A stretch of 64,000 nt of DNA from Roseburia porci (GCF_009695765.1 NZ_VUNI01000004.1:62001-126000); one strand, 5' to 3'; numbered from the stretch's first letter, positions 24,328 through 33,598 are shown. A program made the numbers and translations. Notes: generated by a model from the sequence alone, not told the origin.

Positions 24328-26247
24328 ATGAAGAATCAAGAGACTTTTAAACCATATATTCCAGCAGACAAAGTTACTCCGGAGCTTACTGCTGCTTCGA
24401 TTATTACCGGAATCATTCTTGCAATTGTGTTTGGAGCGGCAAACGCATATCTGGGACTGCGTGTTGGAATGACTGTGTCCGCTTCGATTCCGGCGGCTGT
24501 GATCTCGATGGGAGTAATCCGCCTGATCTTGAAAAAGGATTCAATCCTTGAGAGCAATATGGTCCAGACTATTGGCTCAGCGGGAGAATCATTAGCGGCA
24601 GGAGCGATTTTTACGCTTCCTGTGTTATTTTTATGGGCATCAGAAGGAAAAATAGAGACACCGGGAATTCTGGAGATTGCAGTAATTGCAATCTGCGGAG
24701 GATTGCTTGGCGTCTTTTTTATGGTTCCGCTTCGAAATGCACTGATCGTTCAGGAGCACGGAGTACTTCCATATCCGGAGGGAACTGCGTGTGCAGAAGT
24801 ATTACTTGCAGGGGAAGAAGAAGGTTCTGGCGGAAGCACGGTTTTTGCTGGGATGGGGATTGCTGCAGGTATCAAATTTGTGGTAGATGGACTTAAGATC
24901 ATTCCAGGAGCTGTATCGATGCGTCTTAATACCCTGAAAACGGAAATTGCAACAGAAGTTTATCCGGCGTTGATCGGAGTTGGATATATCTGCGGACCCA
25001 AAATAGCTTCTTATATGTTTGCGGGAGGAATTCTTGGCTGGCTTGTTTTAATCCCGGCAATTGTAATATTTGGATATCATAATACGATTTATCCGGGAAC
25101 AGAGACAATCGGACAGATTTATGAGGCTGGCGGTGCCACTAAGATATGGAGTCTGTACATCCGGTATATTGGAGCAGGAGCGGTGGCTGCTGGCGGAATG
25201 ATCAGTCTGGTGAAGTCACTTCCACTTATTGTTTCAACGTTCCGGGAAGCAATCCGTTCCCTGCGAAAAGGACATGAAGACATGACGCTTCGTACAGAAC
25301 GTGATCTCAGCATGAAAACAGTGCTTGGGATGATTGCATTACTCGTGCTTGTAATCTGGCTTGTGCCATCCATACCGGTTTCAATAGCCGGTGCAGTTAT
25401 GATCGTACTTTTTGGTTTTTTCTTTGCAACGGTTTCCTCAAAAATGGTAGGTCTTGTAGGGAGCAGTAATAACCCGGTATCTGGAATGGCAATTGCAACA
25501 CTGCTTTTTGCAACACTTCTGCTTAAAATGTCTGGAGATACTGGCATACATGGGATGCAGGGAGCAATTGCGATCGGATCGGTGATCTGCATTATCGCAT
25601 GCATGGCAGGAGATACTTCGCAGGATCTGAAGACCGGATATATTTTAGGTGCCACGCCGAAAAAACAGCAGATCGGTGAGATCATCGGAACACTGGTTGC
25701 TGCAGTCACGATCGGCGGCGTGCTTTATCTGCTCAGCATGGCGTGGGGATTTGGGACGGAAGAGCTTTCTGCACCGCAGGCAACCTTGATGAAAATGATC
25801 GTGGAAGGCGTTATGGATGGCAATCTGCCATGGGCTCTTGTGATCATTGGTGCATTTATTGCCATTGTTGTAGAGATTCTTGGAATTGCAGTGCTTCCGG
25901 TTGCAATCGGACTTTATCTTCCGCTGGAACTGAGCTCCGGTATTATGGTCGGAGGACTGGTGCGCCTGTACGTCAGCAAAAAGAAGTTACAGGATGAAAA
26001 GACAAGAAAAGATGTCACAAACCGGGGAATATTATTCTGCTCGGGAATGATCGCAGGGGAAGGCCTTGTAGGAATCCTCCTGGCTCTTCTTGCAGTATTT
26101 GGTGTTGCAGACAGGATCGATCTGTCCGGGGTGGTGAATACCGGAATCTGGGGAGGCATTGTTCTACTCATAGTAAGTGTATTTCTGGTTCAGAAAGCAG
26201 CATTCCATACAAAAGGAAATCAGAAAGCATGTGAAAAAAATGAGTAA
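24328..26247 (+). CDS. OPT family oligopeptide transporter
   Basis: A 639-residue polytopic transporter, with about 14-16 hydrophobic helices. It matches the prokaryotic OPT family: FKPYIPADKVTPELTAASIITGI at the start, FGAANAYLGLRVGMTVSASIPAAVIS, ESNMVQTIGSAGESLAAGAIFTLP, and EHGVLPYPEGTACAEVL. OPT carriers move small peptides, or metal chelates in some cases, with protons. The ATG at 24328 has AAGGAGG 6 bases upstream. The next gene (PqqD-like) starts within its last codons. Placed ahead of cobalamin genes, its substrate is open. Confidence 0.92.
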   Translation: MKNQETFKPYIPADKVTPELTAASIITGIILAIVFGAANAYLGLRVGMTVSASIPAAVISMGVIRLILKKDSILESNMVQTIGSAGESLAAGAIFTLPVLFLWASEGKIETPGILEIAVIAICGGLLGVFFMVPLRNALIVQEHGVLPYPEGTACAEVLLAGEEEGSGGSTVFAGMGIAAGIKFVVDGLKIIPGAVSMRLNTLKTEIATEVYPALIGVGYICGPKIASYMFAGGILGWLVLIPAIVIFGYHNTIYPGTETIGQIYEAGGATKIWSLYIRYIGAGAVAAGGMISLVKSLPLIVSTFREAIRSLRKGHEDMTLRTERDLSMKTVLGMIALLVLVIWLVPSIPVSIAGAVMIVLFGFFFATVSSKMVGLVGSSNNPVSGMAIATLLFATLLLKMSGDTGIHGMQGAIAIGSVICIIACMAGDTSQDLKTGYILGATPKKQQIGEIIGTLVAAVTIGGVLYLLSMAWGFGTEELSAPQATLMKMIVEGVMDGNLPWALVIIGAFIAIVVEILGIAVLPVAIGLYLPLELSSGIMVGGLVRLYVSKKKLQDEKTRKDVTNRGILFCSGMIAGEGLVGILLALLAVFGVADRIDLSGVVNTGIWGGIVLLIVSVFLVQKAAFHTKGNQKACEKNE

Positions 26248-26584
26248 AAAGATAAAAAAGAAAAAAGAGAATTATCTGGATCATGTGTTCAGCCATGCAG
26301 CTGCGGTAGAGTGGGACTGCGATGAAAAAGGAAATGTCACGCTTATTATAGAAAATAAAGGCTTTTTTAACCGGATTGCACAGAAACTTATTAAAAAGCC
26401 GGAGAAAACACAGGTACATCTGGACAAAATAGGAAGTTTTATCTGGATGAAATTCGATGGGACAAGATCCGTTTATGAGATTGCCATGGAGGTGAAAAGA
26501 GAATTTGGACAGAAAGCAGACCCGCTTTATGACCGTCTGCTCACCTATATGGAAATGCTTCGGGCGCAGGGATTTATCCAGTAA
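26240..26584 (+). CDS. PqqD family protein
   Basis: A 114-residue protein with a very basic N-terminus (MSKKIKKKKE) and a PqqD-like winged-helix domain at about 45-112: LDKIGSFIWMKFDGTRSVYEIAMEVKREFG, then DRLLTYMEMLRAQGFI. PqqD domains are peptide-recognition elements of RiPP pathways, but no radical-SAM maturase or precursor gene is adjacent. The ATG overlaps the last 8 bases of the OPT gene, so the pair is translationally coupled; a GTG at 26231 is an alternative start. A role tied to peptide handling with the OPT carrier is an inference. Confidence 0.78.
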   Translation: MSKKIKKKKENYLDHVFSHAAAVEWDCDEKGNVTLIIENKGFFNRIAQKLIKKPEKTQVHLDKIGSFIWMKFDGTRSVYEIAMEVKREFGQKADPLYDRLLTYMEMLRAQGFIQ

Positions 26585-26650
26585 AACATTGAATGAAGAG
26601 CGGATGTATGCTAATCTGTAAAGGATAAGATATGGGAAAGAGGAACGGAT

Positions 26651-27409
26651 ATGGTTTATTTTGTAGGAGCCGGTTCCGGTGCAGCAGATCTGATCACGGT
26701 CAGAGGCATGCGTCTGTTGGAAAAGGCGGATGTGATCATCTATGCCGGATCACTTGTCAATCCGGAACTGCTGTCATACGCCGGAGCAGACTGTGAGATC
26801 TATAACAGTGCGAAGATGACTCTGGAAGAAGTGATTGCAGTAATGGAGGAAGCTGAGCAAAAAGGCAGGATGACGGTCCGCCTTCATACAGGTGAACCAA
26901 GTATATACGGAGCTGTACGTGAACAGATGGACATTCTGGATGAAAAAGGAATCGCATATGAAAGCTGTCCCGGGGTCAGTGCGTGTTTTGGCGCGGCTTC
27001 CAGTCTGAATCTGGAATACACGCTGCCGGAAGTGTCACAGTCGCTGATCATCACCCGTATGGAGGGGCGCACGAAGGTTCCAAAGAAGGAGAGCATTGAG
27101 AGTTTTGCAGCTCATCGTGCCTCCATGGCAATCTATCTGAGCACCGGAATGCTGGAAGAACTGGGCAGGAGACTGATTCAGGGCGGATATGAACCGAATA
27201 CGCCGGCGGCACTTGTGTATAAGGCGACATGGCCGGAGGAAGAGGCATACATCTGTACGGTGGAAACGCTTGCCAGTGTGGCAAAGGAGCATGGAATCAC
27301 AAAGACAGCGCTGGTGTTGGTTGGTGATGTCATTGCACATCAGCACTATGACAGATCGCGGCTTTATGCACCGGATTTCAGCACAGAATACCGTAAAGCG
27401 AAAGAGTGA
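26651..27409 (+). CDS. cbiF: Precorrin-4 / cobalt-precorrin-4 C11-methyltransferase
   Basis: A 252-residue SAM-dependent methyltransferase of the tetrapyrrole methylase fold. Signatures: VYFVGAGSGAADLITVRGMRLL (N-terminal GxGxGdpdLiTvrg), VIIYAGSLVNPELL (CbiF/CobM-specific), RLHTGEPSIYGAVREQ (SAM loop) and CPGVSACFGAASSLNLEYTLPEVSQ. It methylates C-11 in the anaerobic corrin pathway. AGAGGAA lies upstream of the ATG. It is the first corrin gene of the operon, 66 bases after the PqqD-like gene with no terminator between, so transcription may come from upstream. Confidence 0.95.
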   Translation: MVYFVGAGSGAADLITVRGMRLLEKADVIIYAGSLVNPELLSYAGADCEIYNSAKMTLEEVIAVMEEAEQKGRMTVRLHTGEPSIYGAVREQMDILDEKGIAYESCPGVSACFGAASSLNLEYTLPEVSQSLIITRMEGRTKVPKKESIESFAAHRASMAIYLSTGMLEELGRRLIQGGYEPNTPAALVYKATWPEEEAYICTVETLASVAKEHGITKTALVLVGDVIAHQHYDRSRLYAPDFSTEYRKAKE

Positions 27410-27414
27410 GCAGT

Positions 27415-28416
27415 ATGGAGATCAGTGTAATCAGTTTTACGGATAAGGGAAAACAGCTTTCCCAAACCGTGTTTGGCAACTGGGCTCCTGAGAAGGTACT
27501 TCTTTTTTCAAAAAAGGATCAGGTTGCGGATGTCAAAGCCTGGACAGGAGAACAGTTTCGGGAGAAAAGAGCGATTGTTTTTGTCGGGGCATGTGGAATT
27601 GCCGTGCGCATGATTGCTCCGTGGATCAAAGATAAATTAACAGACAGTCCGGTCATTGTAATGGATGAAACCGGACTTTTTGTGATTCCCGTTTTATCCG
27701 GGCACATGGGCGGTGCAAATGAACTGGCGGAGCGGATCGCACATCAGGCTGGTGCGGTTCCGGTGATCACAACAGCAACGGATGTCAATGAGACGTTTGC
27801 AGTGGATGTGTTTGCAAAAAGACAGAATCTGTCCGTTTTAAACAAAGACGGAATTGCCAGGGTTTCATCTAAGGTTTTAAAAGAAGAGATGGTGGATATC
27901 GTGATTGCAACCGATGACAAGCAGCTTTCCAATGGAATCCTCCGACTGAAACCAAAGGAATATGTACTTGGTATCGGGTGCCGTCGTGGAAAACCATACG
28001 AAGAGATCCGGGACTTTGTGGATAAAGAACTGGAAAAGATTGCCGTTTCGATGCAGGATGTCCGTGCAGTGGCATCGATCGACCGGAAGAAGGATGAAGA
28101 GGGGATTCTACGGTTTGCCAATGCCAACCGGCTGCCGTTTGTAACGTTTTCGGCGGAACAGCTGGAGCAGGTTAGTGGCAGGTTCGAGGAATCTGATTTT
28201 GTAAAAAATAACGTTGGTGTCGGAAATGTCTGTGAGAGGGCTGCAATGGCGGAAGCAGGAGAGGAAGGCAGGCTCATCCTGCACAAGACAGCCGAAAACG
28301 GAATGACACTGGCAGTTGCCTACGCACCGTGGCATATGAAAACGGACGCAGATGACCGGCTGGTACTGGAAACAGCGCAAAGCAGCGAGAAGAAAGAGAG
28401 GAAGCAGAATACATGA
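27415..28416 (+). CDS. cbiG: Cobalt-precorrin 5A hydrolase CbiG
   Basis: A 333-residue protein. CbiG opens the delta-lactone of cobalt-precorrin-5A, releasing acetaldehyde, in anaerobic ring contraction. The N-domain has FVGACGIAVRMIAPWIKDKLTDSP and VIPVLSGHMGGANELAERIA; the C-terminal domain begins VLGIGCRRGKPYEEI and includes ASIDRKKDEEG and PFVTFSAEQL. The start at ATG 27415, 5 bases after cbiF, is preferred to the GTG at 27406. Its stop overlaps the next ATG (ATGA). Confidence 0.94.
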   Translation: MEISVISFTDKGKQLSQTVFGNWAPEKVLLFSKKDQVADVKAWTGEQFREKRAIVFVGACGIAVRMIAPWIKDKLTDSPVIVMDETGLFVIPVLSGHMGGANELAERIAHQAGAVPVITTATDVNETFAVDVFAKRQNLSVLNKDGIARVSSKVLKEEMVDIVIATDDKQLSNGILRLKPKEYVLGIGCRRGKPYEEIRDFVDKELEKIAVSMQDVRAVASIDRKKDEEGILRFANANRLPFVTFSAEQLEQVSGRFEESDFVKNNVGVGNVCERAAMAEAGEEGRLILHKTAENGMTLAVAYAPWHMKTDADDRLVLETAQSSEKKERKQNT

Positions 28417-29147
28417 AAAACCGAATCTATATTGTTGGAATGGGACCAGGAGAAGAGGATATGATGACGGCTCAGGCGATCCGTGCACTGGAGGAAAGCG
28501 ATGTGATCATTGGCTATCCGGTCTATCTGAGCCTTTTAGGAGAACGTTTTTCCGGCAAGGAATTTCTTTCCACACCGATGCGCCAGGAGACCAGACGCTG
28601 TCAGATGTGTTTTGAGGAAGCAAAAAAAGGAAAAACGGTCTCTATGGTATGCAGTGGAGATGCGGGAATCTATGGAATGGCTTCCCTGCTTTTTGAACTT
28701 GGCAAAGAAGAGCCGGAGACAGAGCTTGTGGTGATTCCTGGAATTACGGCTGCAAGCAGCGGTGCGGCGGTGCTTGGTGCGCCTTTAAACCATGATTTCT
28801 GTGTGATCAGTTTAAGTGATCTTCTGACACCGTGGGAACGCATTGAAAAACGTCTGATTGCAGCGGCAATGGGCGATTTTGCAATGGCAATCTACAATCC
28901 GTCCAGCCATAAGAGGGCAGATTATCTGCAGAAGGCGTGTGATATCCTGATGAATAACGGAGTAGAGCCGGAGCGCGCCTGCGGTTATGTGGAGAATATC
29001 GGAAGAGAAGGAACGAAAGCACATACCTGTACGATCCGGGAACTGCGGGATTGCAAAGTAAATATGTTTACAACGGTTTTTATCGGTAATTCACAGTCTG
29101 AGATCGTGAATGGAAAGCTGATTACGAAAAGAGGTTATCAGATATGA
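28413..29147 (+). CDS. cbiH: Precorrin-3B / cobalt-precorrin-3 C17-methyltransferase
   Basis: A 244-residue tetrapyrrole methylase. IYIVGMGPGEEDMMTAQAIRALEESDVIIGYPVYL is the N-terminal block; SMVCSGDAGIYGMASLLFEL the SAM loop; VIPGITAASSGAAVLGAPLNHDFCVISLSDLLTPW the CbiH/CobJ-specific block; and NPSSHKRADYLQKACDIL follows. It methylates C-17 with ring contraction. Start and stop overlap the neighbouring genes by 4 bases each, which indicates tight translational coupling within the operon. Confidence 0.95.
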   Translation: MKNRIYIVGMGPGEEDMMTAQAIRALEESDVIIGYPVYLSLLGERFSGKEFLSTPMRQETRRCQMCFEEAKKGKTVSMVCSGDAGIYGMASLLFELGKEEPETELVVIPGITAASSGAAVLGAPLNHDFCVISLSDLLTPWERIEKRLIAAAMGDFAMAIYNPSSHKRADYLQKACDILMNNGVEPERACGYVENIGREGTKAHTCTIRELRDCKVNMFTTVFIGNSQSEIVNGKLITKRGYQI

Positions 29148-31195
29148 GAAAGGTACTCATTTATTCGGGAACAACGGAGGGAAGAGAGCTTGCGGAGCAT
29201 CTTTCTGCAGCAGGAATTGAATGTACAGTGTCCGTAGCAACGGAATATGGAGAACTCGTCATGCCGGAGCTTCCAGGCGTTCAGGTGCATCAGGGGCGCA
29301 TGAGAGAAGAAGAGATGGAAGCCTTCATGAAAAGTTCCAATTATGCGGCCGTTGTGGATGCCACACACCCTTTTGCAACCGAAGTATCTGAGAATATCAG
29401 GGCAGCAGCGCAGAAGGTATGCCTTTCTTATCTGAGACTGAAACGTGATACAGCAAGCAGTGATTACGGGATCGGGGAAAAGAAATATTTTTCAGATGCT
29501 GCGCAATGTGCTGCCGCATTAGAATCCATGTCCGGGAATATTCTGCTTACGACAGGAAGCAAGGAACTGGCCGTTTTCTGTAGAGAAGAGGAAGTAAAAG
29601 AAAGACTTTTTGTGCGTGTCCTTCCGGGAATGGAAAGCATCCGGTTATGTGAAGAACAGGGAATTGCCGGAAAACATATTCTTGCGATGCAGGGGCCGTT
29701 TTCTGAGGAATTGAATCTAGCACTGATCCGTCAGTTTGACATCAAATGTCTGGTCACCAAGGAAAGTGGATCTGCGGGAGGATATACAGAGAAACTGGAA
29801 GCTGCAAAAAAAGCGGGGATTCCGGTTTATGTGATCGTCAACCCGGAGAAACAAAGCTCTGGTTTTACCCTGAAAAATGTACTCAGACGGTTAGAGGAAT
29901 TATTGGGATGCAGGATTCTTACAGCCTCCGGACCGGTAAAGGATAAAGAACGTAAAATTAAAATTGCGCTGATCGGTATTGGAATGGGCAACCCGGATAC
30001 GCTTACGGTCGCTGCCAAAAATGAGATTGCGCAGGCAGACGTTGTTTTTGGTGCAAAAAGAATGCTGTCCCTGGCTGGAAAAAATGCAGAAAAGTATCCA
30101 TATTATCTTGCAGAGGATATACTGCCATGTCTGCGTAATCTGCCAGAAGGACCGCACCGGGTCGCAATTTTATTTTCCGGAGACACCGGCTTTTACAGTG
30201 GCTGCAGCAAAATGAAAGAAAAGCTTGATGCAGCGGATATCGGGGAAGTGACGGTTTATCCGGGAATTTCATCGATTTCTTATCTTGCGGCACGTACCGG
30301 AATCAGCTGGCAGGATGCAAAGATCATGAGTATCCATGGAAGAGGCGAGGAAAAAGAATGGAGAGCCTCCGTGGTGGATGCAATCCGTTATCATCAAAAG
30401 ACCTTTTTGCTGATGTCCGGTGCGCAGAATGTACAGCGGATCGGGCAGATTCTTATGGAATCCGGGCTGAAAGACTGCATACTCTGGATCGGTTATGAGC
30501 TTTCCTATCCGAAAGAACGCATTTTAAAACTGACTCCGGATGAGTGTGGTTCGATCACAGAGGAGGGATTGTATACCTGTCTGGTCTGCAATCCGGCGAA
30601 ACAGAAAAGAGCAGTAACACATGGCTGGAAGGATGAGGTATTTGTAAGAGACAAGGTTCCAATGACCAAGGAGGAAATCCGTGAAATTTCCATCAGTAAA
30701 CTGCATCTGAGGGAAGATGCAGTTGTGTATGATATTGGGAGCGGAACCGGTTCCATTGCAATGGAGATTGCTGCAAGGAGCAGCAGTATTCAGGTATATG
30801 CAATCGAGAAAAAACCACAGGCGGTAGAGCTGATCGAGGAAAACCGGAAAAAATTCGGACTGGATAATGTTCAGGTTCTTGAGGCGGAGGCACCAGGTGG
30901 AATTGTGGATCTCGAGGCACCGACCCATGCATTTATCGGGGGAAGCAGTGGCAATCTAAAAGAGATTCTGATGATTCTTTACCGCAAGAATCCGAAGACC
31001 CGTATTGTGATCAATGCGATCAGCATGGAGACAATCGGAGAGATATCGAATCTGTTAAAAGAGGGATGGGTGAATGATCCCGAGGTTGTCTGGGTACAGG
31101 CAAGCCGTTCTAAGGCCATTGGATCGTATCATCTGATGCAGGCTGAGAATCCGGTCATGATCGCATCATTCACACTGGAAAGGAAAGAAGTATGA
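29144..31195 (+). CDS. Trifunctional CbiJ-CbiE-CbiT fusion (precorrin-6A reductase and C5,15-methyltransferase/decarboxylase)
   Basis: A 683-residue protein joining three enzymes. About 1-255 is CbiJ, cobalt-precorrin-6A reductase (IYSGTTEGRELAEHL, VVDATHPFATEVSENI, TGSKEL, VTKESGSAGGYTEKLEAA). About 267-480 is CbiE, the C5-methyltransferase (ALIGIGMGNPDTLTVAAKNEIAQADVVFG, FSGDTGFYSG, YPGISSISYLAARTG). About 490-683 is CbiT, the C15-methyltransferase/decarboxylase (VPMTKEEIREISISKL, YDIGSGTGSIAMEIA, AFIGGSSGNLKEIL). CbiET fusions are common; adding CbiJ is less so. It overlaps both neighbours by 4 bases. Confidence 0.93.
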   Translation: MRKVLIYSGTTEGRELAEHLSAAGIECTVSVATEYGELVMPELPGVQVHQGRMREEEMEAFMKSSNYAAVVDATHPFATEVSENIRAAAQKVCLSYLRLKRDTASSDYGIGEKKYFSDAAQCAAALESMSGNILLTTGSKELAVFCREEEVKERLFVRVLPGMESIRLCEEQGIAGKHILAMQGPFSEELNLALIRQFDIKCLVTKESGSAGGYTEKLEAAKKAGIPVYVIVNPEKQSSGFTLKNVLRRLEELLGCRILTASGPVKDKERKIKIALIGIGMGNPDTLTVAAKNEIAQADVVFGAKRMLSLAGKNAEKYPYYLAEDILPCLRNLPEGPHRVAILFSGDTGFYSGCSKMKEKLDAADIGEVTVYPGISSISYLAARTGISWQDAKIMSIHGRGEEKEWRASVVDAIRYHQKTFLLMSGAQNVQRIGQILMESGLKDCILWIGYELSYPKERILKLTPDECGSITEEGLYTCLVCNPAKQKRAVTHGWKDEVFVRDKVPMTKEEIREISISKLHLREDAVVYDIGSGTGSIAMEIAARSSSIQVYAIEKKPQAVELIEENRKKFGLDNVQVLEAEAPGGIVDLEAPTHAFIGGSSGNLKEILMILYRKNPKTRIVINAISMETIGEISNLLKEGWVNDPEVVWVQASRSKAIGSYHLMQAENPVMIASFTLERKEV

Positions 31196-32652
31196 AACAT
31201 CCGGGAGTTCTTATCGCAGCAACAAAGAGCGGAAGCGGGAAAACAACGATCACCTGTGCCCTGCTTCAGGCACTGAAGCAGCGGGACATCAGAACAAGAG
31301 CATTTAAATGTGGACCGGATTATATTGATCCGATGTTTCATAAACAGATCATCGGTGTGCCATCAAGAAATCTGGATACGTTTTTCTCAGGTCCGGAACA
31401 GATTCGGGAGCTATATCAGATGAATTCTAAGGGAACCGATGATAAGACGGAAATATCTGTCATCGAGGGTGTGATGGGGCTTTATGACGGTCTTGGCGGT
31501 ATCAGGGAAGAGGGATCCGCATATCATCTTGCGGAGGTTTTAGATATTCCGATTGTACTTGTTTTGGATGCACATGGAATGGGCAGATCCATGATCCCGC
31601 TTCTTGCAGGTTTTCTTCAATACGATAAAAGCCATCTGATCCGTGGCGTAATCTTAAACCGGACAACACCGATGTTTCTTCAGACCATTGCACCGCTTAT
31701 TGAGAAAGAACTGAAACTTCCAGTGCTTGGATGTTTTCCAAAAACGCAGAAGCTTGTGCTTCCGGGACGGCATCTCGGACTTGTTATGCCTGGGGAAATC
31801 GATGATATCCGCAGACAACTGCATGAGGCGGCCGTGCAGCTGGAGAAAACGGTGGATATCGACCGTATTCTTGCAATCGCAAATGAAGCAGGGAACATAG
31901 ATGACTTTTCACGGAAGACTGCAGACGGTGATGCTTTGCAGACAAGTGAAAGAACAGCGGATGGTCAGGAGAAAAAGAATGGAATAGAGCCGGAGAATGA
32001 CGGGAAATCGTGTGCGAATCTTCGTCTGGCTGTTGCGCAGGATGAGGCATTTTGCTTCTATTATGAGGACAATCTGAGGCTGCTTCGGGAAAAGGGAGTC
32101 ACGATTGTCTGGTTTTCTCCAATCCATGACGAGGCACTGCCGCAGAACATTGATGGTATCCTTCTTGGCGGAGGCTACCCGGAGCTGCATGCAGGGGAGC
32201 TGGAGGCAAATGAGAAGATGCGAAAAGCAATCCGTGATTCGATCACAGCAGGAATGCCATCGGTTGCCGAATGTGGAGGATTCATGTATCTGCATGATAC
32301 ACTTGTGGATAAAACCGGTGCAGCTTTCCACATGGCAGGCGTTTTGCCGGCAGAATGCAAAGATACCGGAAAACTGGTGCGTTTTGGCTATGTGGAGATA
32401 GAAGAAAAGGAAGCTGACTGGCTGCCGGCCGGGACGAAGATCCGGGGACATGAATTTCATTATTATGACAGTTCAGATAATGGCATGGACTGTATTGCGC
32501 AAAAACCCGTGACGGGCAGAAACTGGCCGTGTATCCACAGCACATCTGACCATTGGTGGGGTTATCCACATCTGTATTATCCGTCCAATCCGGAATTTGT
32601 GTATCATTTTGTTGCGCAGATGCGCAAATGGAAACAGGAGACAACGAAATGA
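31192..32652 (+). CDS. cbiA: Cobyrinate a,c-diamide synthase
   Basis: A 486-residue ATP- and glutamine-dependent amidase acting on side chains a and c. The N-terminal P-loop domain shows LIAATKSGSGKTTITCALLQAL and FKCGPDYIDPMFH; VIEGVMGLYDGLGG follows. The C-terminal class I glutaminase-like domain has GILLGGGYPELHA, the nucleophile region SVAECGGFMYL, and GHEFHYYDSSD near the end. Between the domains (about 236-275) is a charged, low-complexity linker rich in Asp, Glu, Lys and Gly that looks poorly conserved. The ATG overlaps the stop of the CbiJET gene. Confidence 0.95.
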   Translation: MKHPGVLIAATKSGSGKTTITCALLQALKQRDIRTRAFKCGPDYIDPMFHKQIIGVPSRNLDTFFSGPEQIRELYQMNSKGTDDKTEISVIEGVMGLYDGLGGIREEGSAYHLAEVLDIPIVLVLDAHGMGRSMIPLLAGFLQYDKSHLIRGVILNRTTPMFLQTIAPLIEKELKLPVLGCFPKTQKLVLPGRHLGLVMPGEIDDIRRQLHEAAVQLEKTVDIDRILAIANEAGNIDDFSRKTADGDALQTSERTADGQEKKNGIEPENDGKSCANLRLAVAQDEAFCFYYEDNLRLLREKGVTIVWFSPIHDEALPQNIDGILLGGGYPELHAGELEANEKMRKAIRDSITAGMPSVAECGGFMYLHDTLVDKTGAAFHMAGVLPAECKDTGKLVRFGYVEIEEKEADWLPAGTKIRGHEFHYYDSSDNGMDCIAQKPVTGRNWPCIHSTSDHWWGYPHLYYPSNPEFVYHFVAQMRKWKQETTK

Positions 32653-33335
32653 GAGGAATATTATATGGCATTGGTGTCGGTCCGGGAGATCCCCGGCTTA
32701 TGACACTTGCTGCGGTAAAAGCAATTGAAAACAGTGATGTTGTGATCCTTCCGACGGAGCCAAAAGAAGAGTGTTACGCATATCGGATCGTCAGATCCGT
32801 GATTCCTGACATTGATAAAAAGGAGATCCTGTGCAGACATTTTCCAATGATCCGTGACAAGGAGCAATTAAAAGGTGCACACGATCAGATCTATGAAGAA
32901 TTGCGGGAAATGTTAGAGCAGGGGAAAGAGATTGCTTTTCTGACGATCGGAGATCCGTCCGTTTATTCTACCTATAATTACATGCACGAAAGGGCTGTCA
33001 GGGATGGTTATCAGGCGAAGATGATAAGTGGTGTTCCGTCTTTTTGTGCTGTGGCAGCAGCACTTGGAATTTCACTTGGAGATGGTAAGGATGAGATCCA
33101 CATCATACCGGCTTCCTATGAATTGGAGGAATCCTTGCAGTTAAAAGGCACAAAAATCTATATGAAATCCGGTAAAAAGCTGATAGAATTAAAGGAGAGG
33201 CTGCTTGCCAGCCCGGAAAGCTATCATGAGATCTATGCGGTATCAGACTGTGGACTTTCGGAGCAGAAGATCATGCGAGGAATGGAAGAACTTGAAGCAG
33301 AAAGCGGATATCTTACTATTGTCATTGTAAAATAA
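32649..33335 (+). CDS. cbiL: Precorrin-2 / cobalt-precorrin-2 C20-methyltransferase
   Basis: A 228-residue tetrapyrrole methylase. GILYGIGVGPGDPRLMTLAAVKAIENSDVVILPT is the N-terminal block typical of CobI/CbiL, followed by FLTIGDPSVYSTYNYMHERAV and MISGVPSFCAVAAALGISLGDGKDEIHIIPA. It adds the C-20 methyl group, the first dedicated step after sirohydrochlorin/precorrin-2. The start at 32649 overlaps the cbiA stop (ATGA); the longer upstream frame is a shadow inside cbiA. Confidence 0.95.
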   Translation: MRGILYGIGVGPGDPRLMTLAAVKAIENSDVVILPTEPKEECYAYRIVRSVIPDIDKKEILCRHFPMIRDKEQLKGAHDQIYEELREMLEQGKEIAFLTIGDPSVYSTYNYMHERAVRDGYQAKMISGVPSFCAVAAALGISLGDGKDEIHIIPASYELEESLQLKGTKIYMKSGKKLIELKERLLASPESYHEIYAVSDCGLSEQKIMRGMEELEAESGYLTIVIVK

Positions 33336-33355
33336 ACGGTTGAAAGAGGAGAACT

Positions 33356-33598
33356 ATGGAGAATTCTTATCGCTTTTTTGAAAACAGAGCATGCCAGTAC
33401 TTCCCGTGTCATAAGCTGGAAGGGGACTTTAATTGTCTTTTTTGTTATTGTCCGTTATATAACAGAAAGCATTGTCCGGGCAACCATACCTATATCGAGA
33501 AGAATGGAAGGCAGATCAAGGTCTGCACAGACTGTACGTTTCCTCATAAACCGGAGAATTATGATATCATCATCCAGTTTTTAAAGAAACCGGAATGA
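33356..33598 (+). CDS. Cysteine-rich small-domain protein of cobalamin clusters
   Basis: An 80-residue protein with a zinc-finger-like Cys pattern: ENRACQYFPCHKLEGDFNCLFCYCPLY, then KHCPGNHTYI and KVCTDCTFPHKPENY. It matches the Cys-rich small domain known from bacterial cobalamin gene clusters; its function is unknown, perhaps metal delivery or a structural zinc. AGAGGAG lies 7 bases upstream. It is the last gene of the cbi operon, 20 bases after cbiL. Confidence 0.8.
   Translation: MENSYRFFENRACQYFPCHKLEGDFNCLFCYCPLYNRKHCPGNHTYIEKNGRQIKVCTDCTFPHKPENYDIIIQFLKKPE

Noticed and set aside
25119-25709. 196-codon minus-strand ORF inside the OPT gene, and similar long antisense frames in cbiG, cstA and hppA
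   Set aside because: They are shadows of membrane-protein or biased-codon genes, with no family match and no ribosome site.
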